Source: Mycobacterium sp. ACS4331 (GTDB lineage Bacteria; Actinomycetota; Actinomycetes; Mycobacteriales; Mycobacteriaceae). From it: a DNA stretch of 64,000 nucleotides. Positions 7,435 to 16,077 of this stretch are shown here, piece after piece. The notes beneath the pieces were generated by a model that had not been told where the DNA came from, searched no databases, and was given only the letters and a program-made list of their open reading frames with translations. A program made the position numbers and the translations under genes. The stretch spans positions 1 through 64,000 of the forward strand of contig NZ_LZHW01000049.1 in the NCBI RefSeq assembly GCF_001667265.1, given 5' to 3'. Numbering within the stretch: the stretch's first letter is position 1; each line of letters begins with the position of its first letter.

Positions 7435-8708
7435 AACCCTTCGCTGAACGCAACCCGTTTCTGGTCGGCCTAACAGGGATGGCGCTCACCGCGGGCGTCG
7501 CCGTGTTCGCACTGCAGTACGACAAGCTGCCGTTCAACGGTTCGACCGAGGACTATTCGGCCTACTTCGCCGAGGCCGGCGGTCTTCGGACCGGTGCGCC
7601 GGTGCAGGTCGCCGGATTCCGGGTCGGCCAGGTGTCGTCGGTTGAGCTGGAGGGCAACCAGGTTCGGATCGACTTCGACGTGAACAAGGACGTCCATCTC
7701 GGCGACCTGACCGAAGTTCATGTCCGAACCAAGAGCCTGCTCGGGTCCAAGGTTCTCGAGGTGACCCCCCGTGGCGACGGCGAGCTGGCTGGGCCCATCC
7801 CCATCGATCGGACCAGATCCCCGTACCAGCTGCCGGATGCGCTGGGAGATTTGTCCGCCACCATCAGCGGTCTGGACACCGACACGGTGTCGGAGTCCCT
7901 GGCGACCCTGGCGGAGACCTTCCAGAGCACGCCGCCGGATCTGCGCGCTGCGGTGGAGGGTGTGGGCCGGTTCTCGAACACCCTCGGCCAGCGGGACGAT
8001 GAACTGCGCACGCTGCTGAGCAACGCGAGTAAAGCCACGGGCGTACTGTCCGAACGCGCCGAGCAGGTCGCCGAACTCGTCGCCAACAGCAATGCGCTGT
8101 TGGGCAAACTGCGTGAGCAGAGCGCAGCGCTGGAGCAGATCTCCCGCAACCTGTCGACCTTCGCCAGGCAGCTGTCGGGGTTCATCGACGACAACCGTGA
8201 CCAGATGCGCGGCGCACTGGACAAACTCAACGGAGTGCTGACGATCGTCGACAACCGCAAGGAACGGGTGATGCTCGCGATCAAGTACCTCAACCAGTAC
8301 ACGATGGGCTTGGGTGAAACGGTGGGTTCGGGGCCCTTCTTCAAGGCCTATCTGGCCAACCTGCCGGGCCAACTGGTGCAGCCGTTCATCGATGCGGCAT
8401 TCTCCGATCTGGGACTGGACCCCAATGTTCTTCCGCCCTCGCAGCTTTCGGATCCGCAGACGGGACAGCCCGGTACGCCCGCGCTGCCCCAGCCGTACCC
8501 GCGTACCGGGCAGGGCGGCGAGCCGCACCTGACGATTCCCGATGCGATCACCGGCAACCCGGGTGACCCGCGCTATCCCTACCGGGAGCCCGAACCCGCT
8601 CCGCCACCGGGAGGACCCGCGCCCGGACCGCCGGCGCTGTGGCCCGAGGGTCAGCAGCCGACCCCGATCCCGGATCCCGCGCCACAAGGGCAGGACGGAG
8701 GACAGTGA
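7431..8708 (+). CDS. mceC: Mce-family protein MceC
   Basis: A 425-residue MceC subunit. A single membrane anchor (about residues 10-27) is followed by the MlaD domain (GAPVQVAGFRVGQVSSVELE) and a long helical region. The last 80 residues are a Pro/Gly-rich tail, likely extended. I place the start at the GTG at 7431, which overlaps the mceB stop by 4 bases; a GTG at 7419 in the same frame would add four residues. Its stop overlaps the mceD start by one base. It works with the other Mce subunits in lipid import at the cell envelope. Confidence 0.91.
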   Translation: MKPFAERNPFLVGLTGMALTAGVAVFALQYDKLPFNGSTEDYSAYFAEAGGLRTGAPVQVAGFRVGQVSSVELEGNQVRIDFDVNKDVHLGDLTEVHVRTKSLLGSKVLEVTPRGDGELAGPIPIDRTRSPYQLPDALGDLSATISGLDTDTVSESLATLAETFQSTPPDLRAAVEGVGRFSNTLGQRDDELRTLLSNASKATGVLSERAEQVAELVANSNALLGKLREQSAALEQISRNLSTFARQLSGFIDDNRDQMRGALDKLNGVLTIVDNRKERVMLAIKYLNQYTMGLGETVGSGPFFKAYLANLPGQLVQPFIDAAFSDLGLDPNVLPPSQLSDPQTGQPGTPALPQPYPRTGQGGEPHLTIPDAITGNPGDPRYPYREPEPAPPPGGPAPGPPALWPEGQQPTPIPDPAPQGQDGGQ

Positions 8709-9943
8709 TGCCCAAGTTTTCTCCGCGCACCGTGCTGGTGGCGGTGCTGGCCGCGGCGTTGGTCGCCGGCGGGGTGGTCGCCCTTCGTGCGTTCAACCAC
8801 GCCGGCCGCACCCAGCTCGTCGCGTACTTCGACAACAGCAACGGCCTCTTCATCGGCGACGAGGTGCGGATCCTCGGTGTCCCGGTCGGGGCGATCGAGA
8901 CCATCGAGCCACAACCGGAGCGGGCCAAGGTCACATTCTGGGTCGACGCCAAGCACAAGGTGCCCGCGGACGCCAAAGCCGTCATCGTGTCACCTCAGTT
9001 GGTGACCGCCCGCGCCATTCAACTCACCCCGGCCTATTCGTCCGGCCCCGTGCTGGACAGCGGCGCGGAGATTCCTCTGGACCGGACTGCCGTTCCGCTC
9101 GAATGGGATGACCTGCGAACGCAGTTGGAGAAGCTCACCGATGCACTTGCGCCCACACAACCGGGCGGCGTCAGCACGCTGGGCCAGTTCGTCAACACCG
9201 CCGCCGACAACCTGCGCGGGCAGGGCGCCAACATCCGGGAAACCGTCATGACGATGGGCAAGGCCATGTCGGCGTTGGGCGATCACAGTGATGACACTTT
9301 CGCCACGCTGAAGAACCTGTCGGTGGTGGTGACGGCGCTGGAGGACAGCTCGGACCTGCTGGCGCAGCTCAACCGGAACATGGCCGCCGTCACTGGCCTG
9401 GTGGCCGACGACCCCGGCGCCGTCAGCGACGCCGTCAACGATCTCAATGCTGTTGTCGCCGAGGCGACGCAGTTCGTCAAGGACAACCGCGAGGCCGCGG
9501 GAATCGCCACTGAGAAGCTGGCGTCGATCTCCACCGCGGTGCACGGGGGCCTCGATGACATCAAGCAGGCGCTGCACGCGTTCCCCAATGCTGCACAGAA
9601 CTTCGCGAACGTCTACCAGCCTTCCCAGGCCGCGTTGACCGGCATGCTCGCGGTGAACAACCTCGCCGACCCCGTGCAGTTCCTGTGCGGAGCCGTCGAG
9701 GCGGCATCGCGGGTCAACTCGGTGTACTCGTCGAAGCTGTGCGCGCAGTACCTCGCGCCGATCGTCAAGAACCGGCAGATGAATTTCCCGCCGTTGGGAG
9801 AGAACCTGTTCGTCGGACAGCAGGCCCGACCGAACGAACTCACCTACAGCGAGAACTGGCTGCGGCCGGACTATGTGCCACCGCAGGCGTCCGCAGAGCA
9901 GGCCGGCCTGTCTGGAATGCTTCTTCCTGGCGCAGGAGGATGA
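8708..9943 (+). CDS. mceD: Mce-family protein MceD
   Basis: A 411-residue MceD subunit with an N-terminal membrane anchor (about residues 8-27), an MlaD domain (GDEVRILGVPVGAIETIEPQ, about 50-70), and a helical region ending in a short Pro/Gly tail. Two Cys (FLCGAVEA and KLCAQYL) fit the conserved pair seen in several Mce C-terminal regions. The ATG start overlaps the mceC stop by a single base (TGATG), indicating coupled translation. Confidence 0.92.
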   Translation: MPKFSPRTVLVAVLAAALVAGGVVALRAFNHAGRTQLVAYFDNSNGLFIGDEVRILGVPVGAIETIEPQPERAKVTFWVDAKHKVPADAKAVIVSPQLVTARAIQLTPAYSSGPVLDSGAEIPLDRTAVPLEWDDLRTQLEKLTDALAPTQPGGVSTLGQFVNTAADNLRGQGANIRETVMTMGKAMSALGDHSDDTFATLKNLSVVVTALEDSSDLLAQLNRNMAAVTGLVADDPGAVSDAVNDLNAVVAEATQFVKDNREAAGIATEKLASISTAVHGGLDDIKQALHAFPNAAQNFANVYQPSQAALTGMLAVNNLADPVQFLCGAVEAASRVNSVYSSKLCAQYLAPIVKNRQMNFPPLGENLFVGQQARPNELTYSENWLRPDYVPPQASAEQAGLSGMLLPGAGG

Positions 9944-9945
9944 GC

Positions 9946-11091
9946 GTGAACACTCGTCGAATCGCACTGCGCGCGAAGAGCTTCGCCGCACTCGTCGCCG
10001 TCATGGCGTTGACGCTGTCCGGCTGTCAGTGGAGAGGCCTCAACTCGCTGCCGATGCCGGGCACCCAGGGCGGGGGAGACGGCTCCTATCTGGTGCAGGC
10101 GCAGCTGCCCGACATCGGCACGATCGAACCGAACTCCCGGGTGCGAGTCGGTGATGTCAACGTCGGCACGATCACCAAGATCGAGCGCCAGGGATGGCAC
10201 GCGTTGGTGACCATCAGGCTCAACGGGGATGTGGAGTTGCCGGCCAACGCCACCGCGACCGTGGGTCAGACCAGCCTGCTCGGTTCGCTGCACGTCGAAC
10301 TGGCACCGCCGACGAGCGTGCCGCCACAGGGCAGGCTGCACGAGGGGTCGTTGATCCCGTTGGATGCGGGGTCGTCGTATCCGAGCACCGATCAGACTCT
10401 TGCGGCATTGTCGCTGCTGCTCAACGGCGGCGGCGTCGGCCAGATTCAGGACATCACCGCGGCCCTGGCCACCGCCTTCGCCGGCCGCGAGAGCGACCTG
10501 CGGAGCCTCATCGAGCAGGTGGATGTGTTCGTGGGACGCCTGAACACCCAGACCGGCGACATCATTGCTGCCAGTGACAGCTTCAACAATCTCGTCGGAC
10601 AGTTGGCGGACCAGAAACCCATCCTGGACAACGCAATGCGGGCGATCCCAGACGCGTTGGCGGTCCTGAGCGAGCACCGTGGGAACCTGACCGAGGCCGT
10701 GGACGGCTTCGGAAAGTTCAGCGCACTGACGGCTGACACGGTCAATCAGACGAAGCAGAGCCTGGTCTCCGAGATCAACGCCGTCGGCCCGGTGATGAAG
10801 TCGTTGGCCGACGCGGGCCCGGCGATGACCCGGTCGTTGAGTCTGCTGGCGACGTTCCCGTGGCCGATCGAGAACATCGACAAGGTGGTTCGCGGTGACT
10901 ACCTCAACACCTCGGTGATCTTCGACCTCACCTTGAGCCGCCTCGGGGACGGCCTGCTCAACGGCACCCGCTTCGAAGGGGACCTGACCGAGTTGGAGAT
11001 GCAGTGGGGGCGAACCATCGGCCAACTCCCCAGCCCTTACACCGCGGTGAACCCGCTGGTCGCTCCCTACCAGTTCAACCAGGGGCCCTGA
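9946..11091 (+). CDS. mceE: Mce-family lipoprotein MceE (Lpr type)
   Basis: A 381-residue lipoprotein subunit of the Mce complex. The N-terminus has basic residues, a hydrophobic stretch and the lipobox LSGC, with C27 as the acylated residue, then the MlaD domain (PNSRVRVGDVNVGTITKIER). In mce operons the fifth gene is regularly the lipoprotein (LprK/L/M/N). The GTG at 9946 is 6 bases after a strong GGAGG; the overlapping ATG at 9940 is only one base from it, so the GTG is the better start. No membrane helix other than the signal peptide is evident. Confidence 0.91.
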   Translation: MNTRRIALRAKSFAALVAVMALTLSGCQWRGLNSLPMPGTQGGGDGSYLVQAQLPDIGTIEPNSRVRVGDVNVGTITKIERQGWHALVTIRLNGDVELPANATATVGQTSLLGSLHVELAPPTSVPPQGRLHEGSLIPLDAGSSYPSTDQTLAALSLLLNGGGVGQIQDITAALATAFAGRESDLRSLIEQVDVFVGRLNTQTGDIIAASDSFNNLVGQLADQKPILDNAMRAIPDALAVLSEHRGNLTEAVDGFGKFSALTADTVNQTKQSLVSEINAVGPVMKSLADAGPAMTRSLSLLATFPWPIENIDKVVRGDYLNTSVIFDLTLSRLGDGLLNGTRFEGDLTELEMQWGRTIGQLPSPYTAVNPLVAPYQFNQGP

Positions 11092-11092
11092 C

Positions 11093-12538
11093 ATGTTGAC
11101 CAGGAGAATCAAGCTCCAACTGGCGCTCTTCGCGATCGTCTCCGTGGTCGCTGGCGGAATCATGGCGTTCGGATACGTCAAGGTGCCTGCGATGTTCGGC
11201 GTCGGCCAGTACACCGTGACCGTGGAACTCCCACAGGCCGCTGGCCTGTACGAGACCGCAAACGTCTCCTACCGGGGCACCACGGTCGGACGGGTCACCG
11301 AGGTGCGGCTGACCCCGACCGGCGGGGTCGAGGCGGTGCTGTCGCTGAACTCTGGAACCGACATCCCGTCGGATCTGATCGCTGAGGTGCACAGCACCTC
11401 AGCGATCGGTGAGCAGTACGTCGCCCTGGTGCCGCGCAGTGGCGGTGCGCCACCCTTGGCGGACGGCGACGTCATTCCGCTGGACCGCGCGAAGGTGCCT
11501 CCGCCGATCAACAAACTGCTCGACGCCGCGAATGACGGGATCCAGGCCATCCCGCGGGACAACGTCAAGACCGTTGTCGACGAAAGCTACACCGCGGTCG
11601 GGCGCCTCGGGCCTGAGCTCTCCCGCATCGTGCAGGGCTCAACGCGGCTGGCTTCGGATGCGCGCGCCAACCTCGATCCGCTGCTCACGCTGATCGACAA
11701 GGCCAAGCCGCTGATGGACGCACAGAGTGAGACGGCGGACTCCATCAATGCCTGGGCCGCGAACCTGGCGAACCTCACCGGCCAGGTCCGCGATGCCGAC
11801 CCTGCGGTCGCCGGCCTGCTCGAGCGCGGCGCGGAGGCGACCGACGAGGCGCGGGCGCTGTTCGACACGCTGAAGCCGACACTGCCGGTTCTGATGGCGA
11901 ACCTCGTCAGCGTCGGTGAAGTCGCGGTTGTGTACCAGCCCGCGATCGAACAGGTGCTGGTCCTGGAGCCGCAACTCGTTGCCGCTCTTCAGGGCGCGCT
12001 GCTGGCGAACCGTGACTCCAAGCGCAAGTCGCCAGGCCTGTACGTGAGCTTCAACCTCAACCTGAACCTGCCGCCCCCATGCACCACCGGGTTCCTGCCT
12101 GCGCATCAGCAGCTCACGCCCAATGTGGAGACATCAGCGGATCTCCCGCCCGGCGATCTGTACTGCCGGATACCGCAGGATTCCTGGAATGTGGTGCGCG
12201 GCAACCGCAACTACCCGTGCTTGAACCGCCCCGGAAAGCGCGCGCCGACCGCACGCATGTGTGAGAGCGACGAGGAGTACGTACCCCTCAACGAGGGCTT
12301 CAACTGGAAGGGCGACCCGAACGCGACGCTGTCGGGGCAGGGTGTCCCGCAGTTGCCGCTCGTGGCCGATCAGCCGCCCGCCGCGCCGGCGGCTCCGGCA
12401 CCCGTCGCGGTCGCGGAGTACAACCCGGAAACCGGGGAGTACGTGGCGCCCGACGGGAAGATCTACACCCAGGCCGACCTGGGTTCAAAGACGGAAGGCA
12501 GGACATGGCAGAGCATGTTGATTCCGCCGATGGGCTGA
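11093..12538 (+). CDS. mceF: Mce-family protein MceF
   Basis: A 481-residue MceF subunit, the last Mce protein of the operon. It has an N-terminal membrane anchor (about residues 8-28), an MlaD domain (ANVSYRGTTVGRVTEVRLTP), a helical region and a C-terminal region with several Cys (PPCTTGF, LYCRIPQ, YPCLNRP, RMCESDE), then a Pro/Ala-rich stretch and a terminal YNPETGEYVAPDGKIY segment. The C-terminal part with its Cys and YxPxTGxYVxPDG pattern is typical of MceF. It follows mceE by one base and overlaps the next gene by 34 bases. Confidence 0.92.
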   Translation: MLTRRIKLQLALFAIVSVVAGGIMAFGYVKVPAMFGVGQYTVTVELPQAAGLYETANVSYRGTTVGRVTEVRLTPTGGVEAVLSLNSGTDIPSDLIAEVHSTSAIGEQYVALVPRSGGAPPLADGDVIPLDRAKVPPPINKLLDAANDGIQAIPRDNVKTVVDESYTAVGRLGPELSRIVQGSTRLASDARANLDPLLTLIDKAKPLMDAQSETADSINAWAANLANLTGQVRDADPAVAGLLERGAEATDEARALFDTLKPTLPVLMANLVSVGEVAVVYQPAIEQVLVLEPQLVAALQGALLANRDSKRKSPGLYVSFNLNLNLPPPCTTGFLPAHQQLTPNVETSADLPPGDLYCRIPQDSWNVVRGNRNYPCLNRPGKRAPTARMCESDEEYVPLNEGFNWKGDPNATLSGQGVPQLPLVADQPPAAPAAPAPVAVAEYNPETGEYVAPDGKIYTQADLGSKTEGRTWQSMLIPPMG

Positions 12539-13023
12539 CGGGTTCGACCACGAAGGCCGTAGTCGCGGTGTGCGCGGTGGCGTTCGTGTCCTTGGGTTCC
12601 GTCGGAGGCTGGCTGGGCTACCGCCTGGTCGAGGAGCGGCGAGACCAGGCGCAGCAGAGCATGTTCGTCGAGGCCGCGCGGCAGGGTGCGATCAATCTGA
12701 CGACGATCGACCACAGCACCGTGGACGCGGATATCAAGCGCATCCTCGACTCCTCGACAGGCACGTTCCACGAGGACTTCGAGAAGCGTTCGCACCCCTT
12801 CGCCGACGTCGTCAAGCAGGCTCAGTCGGTCTCGGAGGGCACTGTCAGCTCGGCCGCGTTGGAATCCCGCGATGGCGACTCCGCCCAGGTTCTGGTGGTG
12901 ATGTCGGTCAAGATGTCGAATGCCGGTGCCGCGGAACCAGATCCACGGGTCTGGCGGATGCGCATCGGGGTGCAGCAGACCGGCGACACCGCCCGCGTCT
13001 CCGACGTTGCGTTCGTGTCATGA
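12505..13023 (+). CDS. Mce-associated membrane protein (Mas), first copy
   Basis: A 172-residue protein with a single membrane helix (about residues 19-40) and an exported C-terminal domain of the SnoaL/NTF2-like kind found in Mce-associated proteins. Such genes sit directly after mceF in mce1, mce3 and mce4 and are thought to stabilise or assist the importer. It starts with ATG inside mceF (34-base overlap) and its stop overlaps the next start by 4 bases (ATGA). There are no catalytic motifs. Confidence 0.88.
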   Translation: MAEHVDSADGLTGSTTKAVVAVCAVAFVSLGSVGGWLGYRLVEERRDQAQQSMFVEAARQGAINLTTIDHSTVDADIKRILDSSTGTFHEDFEKRSHPFADVVKQAQSVSEGTVSSAALESRDGDSAQVLVVMSVKMSNAGAAEPDPRVWRMRIGVQQTGDTARVSDVAFVS

Positions 13024-13592
13024 CCGTGCTTGAGAGCGGGGCCACCGAGAACGAGGCTCCTGAGGTCGAGGTCCCTGAGACCGAGGCTCCCGAGGTCGCG
13101 GACAAGCCCGGCAACCGCGGACACGTGCTCGTCTGGGTGGTGCTGCCCCTGGCGGTGCTGGCGATGGCCCTTGGCGTGGGATACCTGAAGTGGCAGACCA
13201 ATTCGGTGTCCAGCTCGAATGGTGCGGCCGCGCAGGCGGTGGTCGCTGCGACGGAGGGCGCGACAGCGATGCTGTCCTACCGTGCCGACCACGTGCAGGA
13301 GGACTTGACCGCCGCCACACAGCGGATGACCGGTGATTTCCGCAACGAGTACACCACGCTGATCAACGACCTGGTGATCCCCGGCGCCGAGGAGAAGCGC
13401 ATCTCGGCCGTCGCCACGGTCCCTGCCGCGGCACTGTTGTCGGCCGATGCCGATCACGCACAGGTTCTCGTCTACGTCAACCAGACCACGACCGTGGGGG
13501 CCGACCCGCCCACCGACACCCGGTCCAGCGCACGAGTCGATTTGGAGAAGGTCGGAGACCAATGGTTGATCTCAGGGTTCGAACCCCTCTAG
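13020..13592 (+). CDS. Mce-associated membrane protein (Mas), second copy
   Basis: A 190-residue paralogue of the preceding protein. A Glu/Pro-rich cytoplasmic N-terminus with repeated EAPEVEVPETEAPEV-like units (residues 12-28) precedes one membrane helix (about 38-58) and an exported domain that ends in DQWLISGFEPL, the usual end of this family. It is translationally coupled to the first copy by an ATGA overlap. Together the two probably form an accessory part of the Mce complex. Confidence 0.88.
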   Translation: MTVLESGATENEAPEVEVPETEAPEVADKPGNRGHVLVWVVLPLAVLAMALGVGYLKWQTNSVSSSNGAAAQAVVAATEGATAMLSYRADHVQEDLTAATQRMTGDFRNEYTTLINDLVIPGAEEKRISAVATVPAAALLSADADHAQVLVYVNQTTTVGADPPTDTRSSARVDLEKVGDQWLISGFEPL

Positions 13593-14056
13593 TTCTGGCC
13601 ACGGCGCTGGGCGTCACGCTCGCGTCCGCGGCCGTGACGCCGGCTGCGCATGCCGACAACAGGCGGTTCAACAGCAGCGTGGTCGCCAACGTGTATGCGG
13701 TTCAGCGGCAAGCGGAATGCACGGGCGAGCTGAATGTCAGCCCGCAACTGTTGTTGGCGGCCGAATGGCACGCCCGTGATCTCATGGCCAATCGCAGCCT
13801 GGGGGGAGACGTCGGCACCGACGGATCCACACCCCAGCAGCGGGCGGAGGCGGCTGGATTCCATGGAACCGCGTCCGAGGCGGTGGCCATCCATCCCGCC
13901 TTGGCGATCAGCGGGATCGAACTGATCAACCTCTGGTACCACAACCCCGCGTACTACGCGATGATGGCGGACTGTGGGAACACCCGGATCGGGGTGTGGT
14001 CGGAGAACAGTCTGGATCGCACCGTCGTCGTCGCGATGTTCGGACGTCCGGACTGA
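13562..14056 (+). CDS. Secreted CAP/SCP-domain protein at the end of the mce operon
   Basis: A 164-residue exported protein. The signal peptide runs to about residue 31 (cleavage near AHA-DN). The mature part has the CAP-superfamily pattern: an N-terminal helix with LLLAAEWHARDLMAN, a middle part with ASEAVAIH, and a strand region LWYHNPAYYAMMADCGNTRIGVW. CAP proteins can bind sterols and lipids in other organisms, which fits a lipid-import operon, but that function is inferred. The ATG start overlaps the second Mas gene by 31 bases, so it is co-translated with the importer. In M. tuberculosis the mce3 operon, as I recall, also ends with small secreted proteins. Confidence 0.8.
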   Translation: MVDLRVRTPLVLATALGVTLASAAVTPAAHADNRRFNSSVVANVYAVQRQAECTGELNVSPQLLLAAEWHARDLMANRSLGGDVGTDGSTPQQRAEAAGFHGTASEAVAIHPALAISGIELINLWYHNPAYYAMMADCGNTRIGVWSENSLDRTVVVAMFGRPD

Positions 14057-14068
14057 CCGCACGAAAGA

Positions 14069-14106
14069 AACTGGCGCACCGGCTGCTTGAGGCCGGCGCG
14101 CCAGTT
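14069..14106. terminator. Bidirectional terminator hairpin between CAP gene and SDR
   Basis: A 15-base stem with one mismatch (AACTGGCGCACCGGC against GCCGGCGCGCCAGTT) and an 8-base loop lies between two convergent genes. On the minus strand it is followed by a pyrimidine-rich TTTCTTTC tract, so it should work best for the leftward SDR. Confidence 0.7.
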
Positions 14107-14121
14107 CTGTGCTGGGTTCGG

Positions 14122-14949
14122 CTACTGCGAGGTGGCCGTCGCGGCTCCCATGGAGTCCATGTCCGGAACGAACGGCTGGTGGGCGAGCAGACCACCGTCG
14201 ACCCTGATGGATTCGCCGTTGATGCCGCGCGAGTCGTCCGAGGCGAGGAACGCGTACACCTTGGCCAGATCGTCGGGGCCGTTCAGGTCAGCGGCGGGCG
14301 TATGGCGCCGGTAGACATCGGTGATCACCTTCGGCAACTGCTGGGCCGGCGGGGTCGTGGTGGTGCCGGGGCAGATGGCATTGCACCGCACACCTTCTCG
14401 GCCGTACTGGGTCGCGGTGTACTTGGTCAGCGCCAACAGTGCGGCCTTGGTCGCACCGTATCCGGTCAGGCTGGTGTCCCCGGCGAAGGCGTGGGTGGAT
14501 GCGGTGTTCACAATGGACCCGCCCGCAGCCCGCAGATGGGGCAGCGAATGCTTGGTGGTGAGCAGTGCGCTGCGCAGGTTGACGGCCATCACGTCGTCCC
14601 AGACCTCGATCGGCATGGTGGCGACGTCACCGTCCCCGGCGGGAAACACACCCGCGATGTTGAGCAGGACGTTGAGTCCGCCGAAGGTCGAGACGGTGGT
14701 GGCGACGAGTTCTGCGATCGCGGCCTCGTCGCGGAGGTCGGTGTGGACTGCGATCGCGACGTCCGGGCCATACTTCTGGTTGAGCTGGTCGGCCAGTGCG
14801 GACGCGCCCTCGATGTTGATGTCGGCCAGCGCCACGCGGGCGCCTCCGGCGACCAGTTCGGTGGCCGCGGCACCGCCGATGTTGAGCCCCCCCGGCTCCA
14901 CGGTCGTGGCGCCTGTCACCAGGGCGATTTTGTCGGAGAGTCGTGGCAT
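14122..14949 (-). CDS. SDR-family NAD(P)-dependent dehydrogenase with expanded glycine loop
   Basis: A 275-residue short-chain dehydrogenase/reductase. Catalytic YGATK (Tyr-x3-Lys) and the NNAG-equivalent NIAGV are present, as is the C-terminal GESIRVDGG. The glycine motif is unusual: TGATTVEPGGLNIGGA in place of TGxxxGxG, i.e. about eight extra residues in the cofactor loop. ATG at 14949 has GAGGA five bases upstream. It ends at the shared terminator with the mce operon and is divergent from an esterase gene. The promoter contains the ACTAGAATC motif also seen before the thiolase and the double-TetR gene. The substrate is unknown, probably a hydroxyacyl-CoA or steroid-like alcohol. Confidence 0.88.
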   Translation of the reverse strand: MPRLSDKIALVTGATTVEPGGLNIGGAAATELVAGGARVALADINIEGASALADQLNQKYGPDVAIAVHTDLRDEAAIAELVATTVSTFGGLNVLLNIAGVFPAGDGDVATMPIEVWDDVMAVNLRSALLTTKHSLPHLRAAGGSIVNTASTHAFAGDTSLTGYGATKAALLALTKYTATQYGREGVRCNAICPGTTTTPPAQQLPKVITDVYRRHTPAADLNGPDDLAKVYAFLASDDSRGINGESIRVDGGLLAHQPFVPDMDSMGAATATSQ

Positions 14950-15053
14950 GTCGTTCCTCACGTGTTCTGTCCGGGATTCGTTGCCGGGTCCCTTTGTGTG
15001 AAGGTTAACTTCATCGAAGATGAGCGTCAATGGTCCGCTGACAAGTTATTATC

Positions 15054-15063
15054 GGATTCTAGT
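15054..15063 (-). promoter_or_regulatory. ACTAGAATC motif, SDR/esterase divergent promoter
   Basis: On the minus strand the sequence runs TAACTAGAATC, then four bases, then AATAACT. The thiolase promoter has the same 11-base block and the same AATAACT with a three-base spacer. The double-TetR gene promoter has ACTATAATC. Proposed operator for the Mce3R-like regulator. Confidence 0.45.
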
Positions 15064-15105
15064 TAGTTTCTATTCTTGTTCTGCTGAGATGGGTGGTGTG
15101 TCGGT

Positions 15106-16026
15106 ATGGGGTCGTCGCTGACGGGACAGGACGTGTCGGAGGTCGACGCACAGGCACTCGAGCGCGCCGACGGCGACCTCGCCCGGGTGTTCGGTGATGG
15201 ACGCAGGCCGCTGCCCGTGATGCGTGAGAGCCTCGACGAGATGATGTCCTCCTTCGGGCTTCCCGAGGGGGTGATCGTCAGCGAGGTGTCCGCCGGGGGC
15301 GTCCCCGCGCTTCGCGTCGCTGCGGGGGATGTCGATGAGAGCGCCGCGGTCGTCTGGTTGCATGGCGGCGGGTACGTCATGGGCTCGGCTGCTGGTTATC
15401 GCGGCGTGGCGGCGGCGATCTCGGGGGAGTGTGGTCACCCCGTCGTCGTGCCCGACTACCGTCTTGCGCCCGAATCCCCCTTCCCGGCAGCCGTCGAGGA
15501 TGCGCAGGCCGTGATGGGCTGGGCCGCCGAGAATTTCGACGGTCGTTGGGTGCTGGCGGGTGATTCGGCAGGTGGCGGTCTCACCATGGCGTCGCTCATG
15601 CGGGCCCGCGACCAGAAGACGTCTGCGCCGGCCGGCGCGGTCCTGATGTCACCTCTGGCGGACTTCACCGCATCCGGGGAGAGCTTCGACGTCCACGCGG
15701 GCACCGACAAGGCGATCTCGCGTCGTTCGGTGCAGTCGTTGGCGATGGCGGTTCTGCAGGGTCACGATCCCCGGGATCCGCTGGCGTCGCCGGTGTTCGG
15801 GCGATTCGATGACCTTCCGGAAACCCTCATCATGGTCAGCGACCGCGAGGTGCTCCTCGACGACGCGAGGATGCTGCACGCCGGGATGGAGCGCGACGGG
15901 TCGCCCTCGACACTCTCGGTGTATTCCGGTGTCTGCCATGCCTGGACGATGTTCACGACGTACATGCCGCGCGCACAGTACGCGGCGGCGGAGATCGGCG
16001 ACTTCGTTCGCAGGGTTCTGAGGTGA
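15106..16026 (+). CDS. Alpha/beta hydrolase of the hormone-sensitive lipase family
   Basis: A 306-residue esterase/lipase. The oxyanion-hole motif HGGGYVMGS (near residue 82), nucleophile elbow GDSAGGG (near 149), an acid residue in the SDREVLLDDA region and the catalytic His in GVCHAW form the HSL-type (LipH/I/N-like) catalytic set. No signal peptide, so it is cytoplasmic. It is divergent from the SDR and close to lipid-catabolic genes, so it may cleave ester bonds in imported lipids. ATG start is the first in frame, with a moderate GGGTGG upstream. Confidence 0.9.
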   Translation: MGSSLTGQDVSEVDAQALERADGDLARVFGDGRRPLPVMRESLDEMMSSFGLPEGVIVSEVSAGGVPALRVAAGDVDESAAVVWLHGGGYVMGSAAGYRGVAAAISGECGHPVVVPDYRLAPESPFPAAVEDAQAVMGWAAENFDGRWVLAGDSAGGGLTMASLMRARDQKTSAPAGAVLMSPLADFTASGESFDVHAGTDKAISRRSVQSLAMAVLQGHDPRDPLASPVFGRFDDLPETLIMVSDREVLLDDARMLHAGMERDGSPSTLSVYSGVCHAWTMFTTYMPRAQYAAAEIGDFVRRVLR

Positions 16027-16077
16027 CGGTCCAAGGGTCGGGCCGCGGCCGCGCCACAGGGGCTTAGGCCACCACGC

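Noticed and set aside
7470..8687. Long antisense open frame (405 codons) across mceC
   Set aside because: It is a shadow of a high-GC gene; the plus-strand frame has clear Mce motifs and operon overlaps, while the antisense protein has none. Similar antisense frames across mceD, mceE and mceA were discarded for the same reason.
3324..13592. mce4 (cholesterol) identity of the operon
   Set aside because: The usual mce4 neighbours such as ksh or hsaC genes are absent here, and the double-TetR gene points to mce3. The class was left open because sequence alone by eye cannot settle it.
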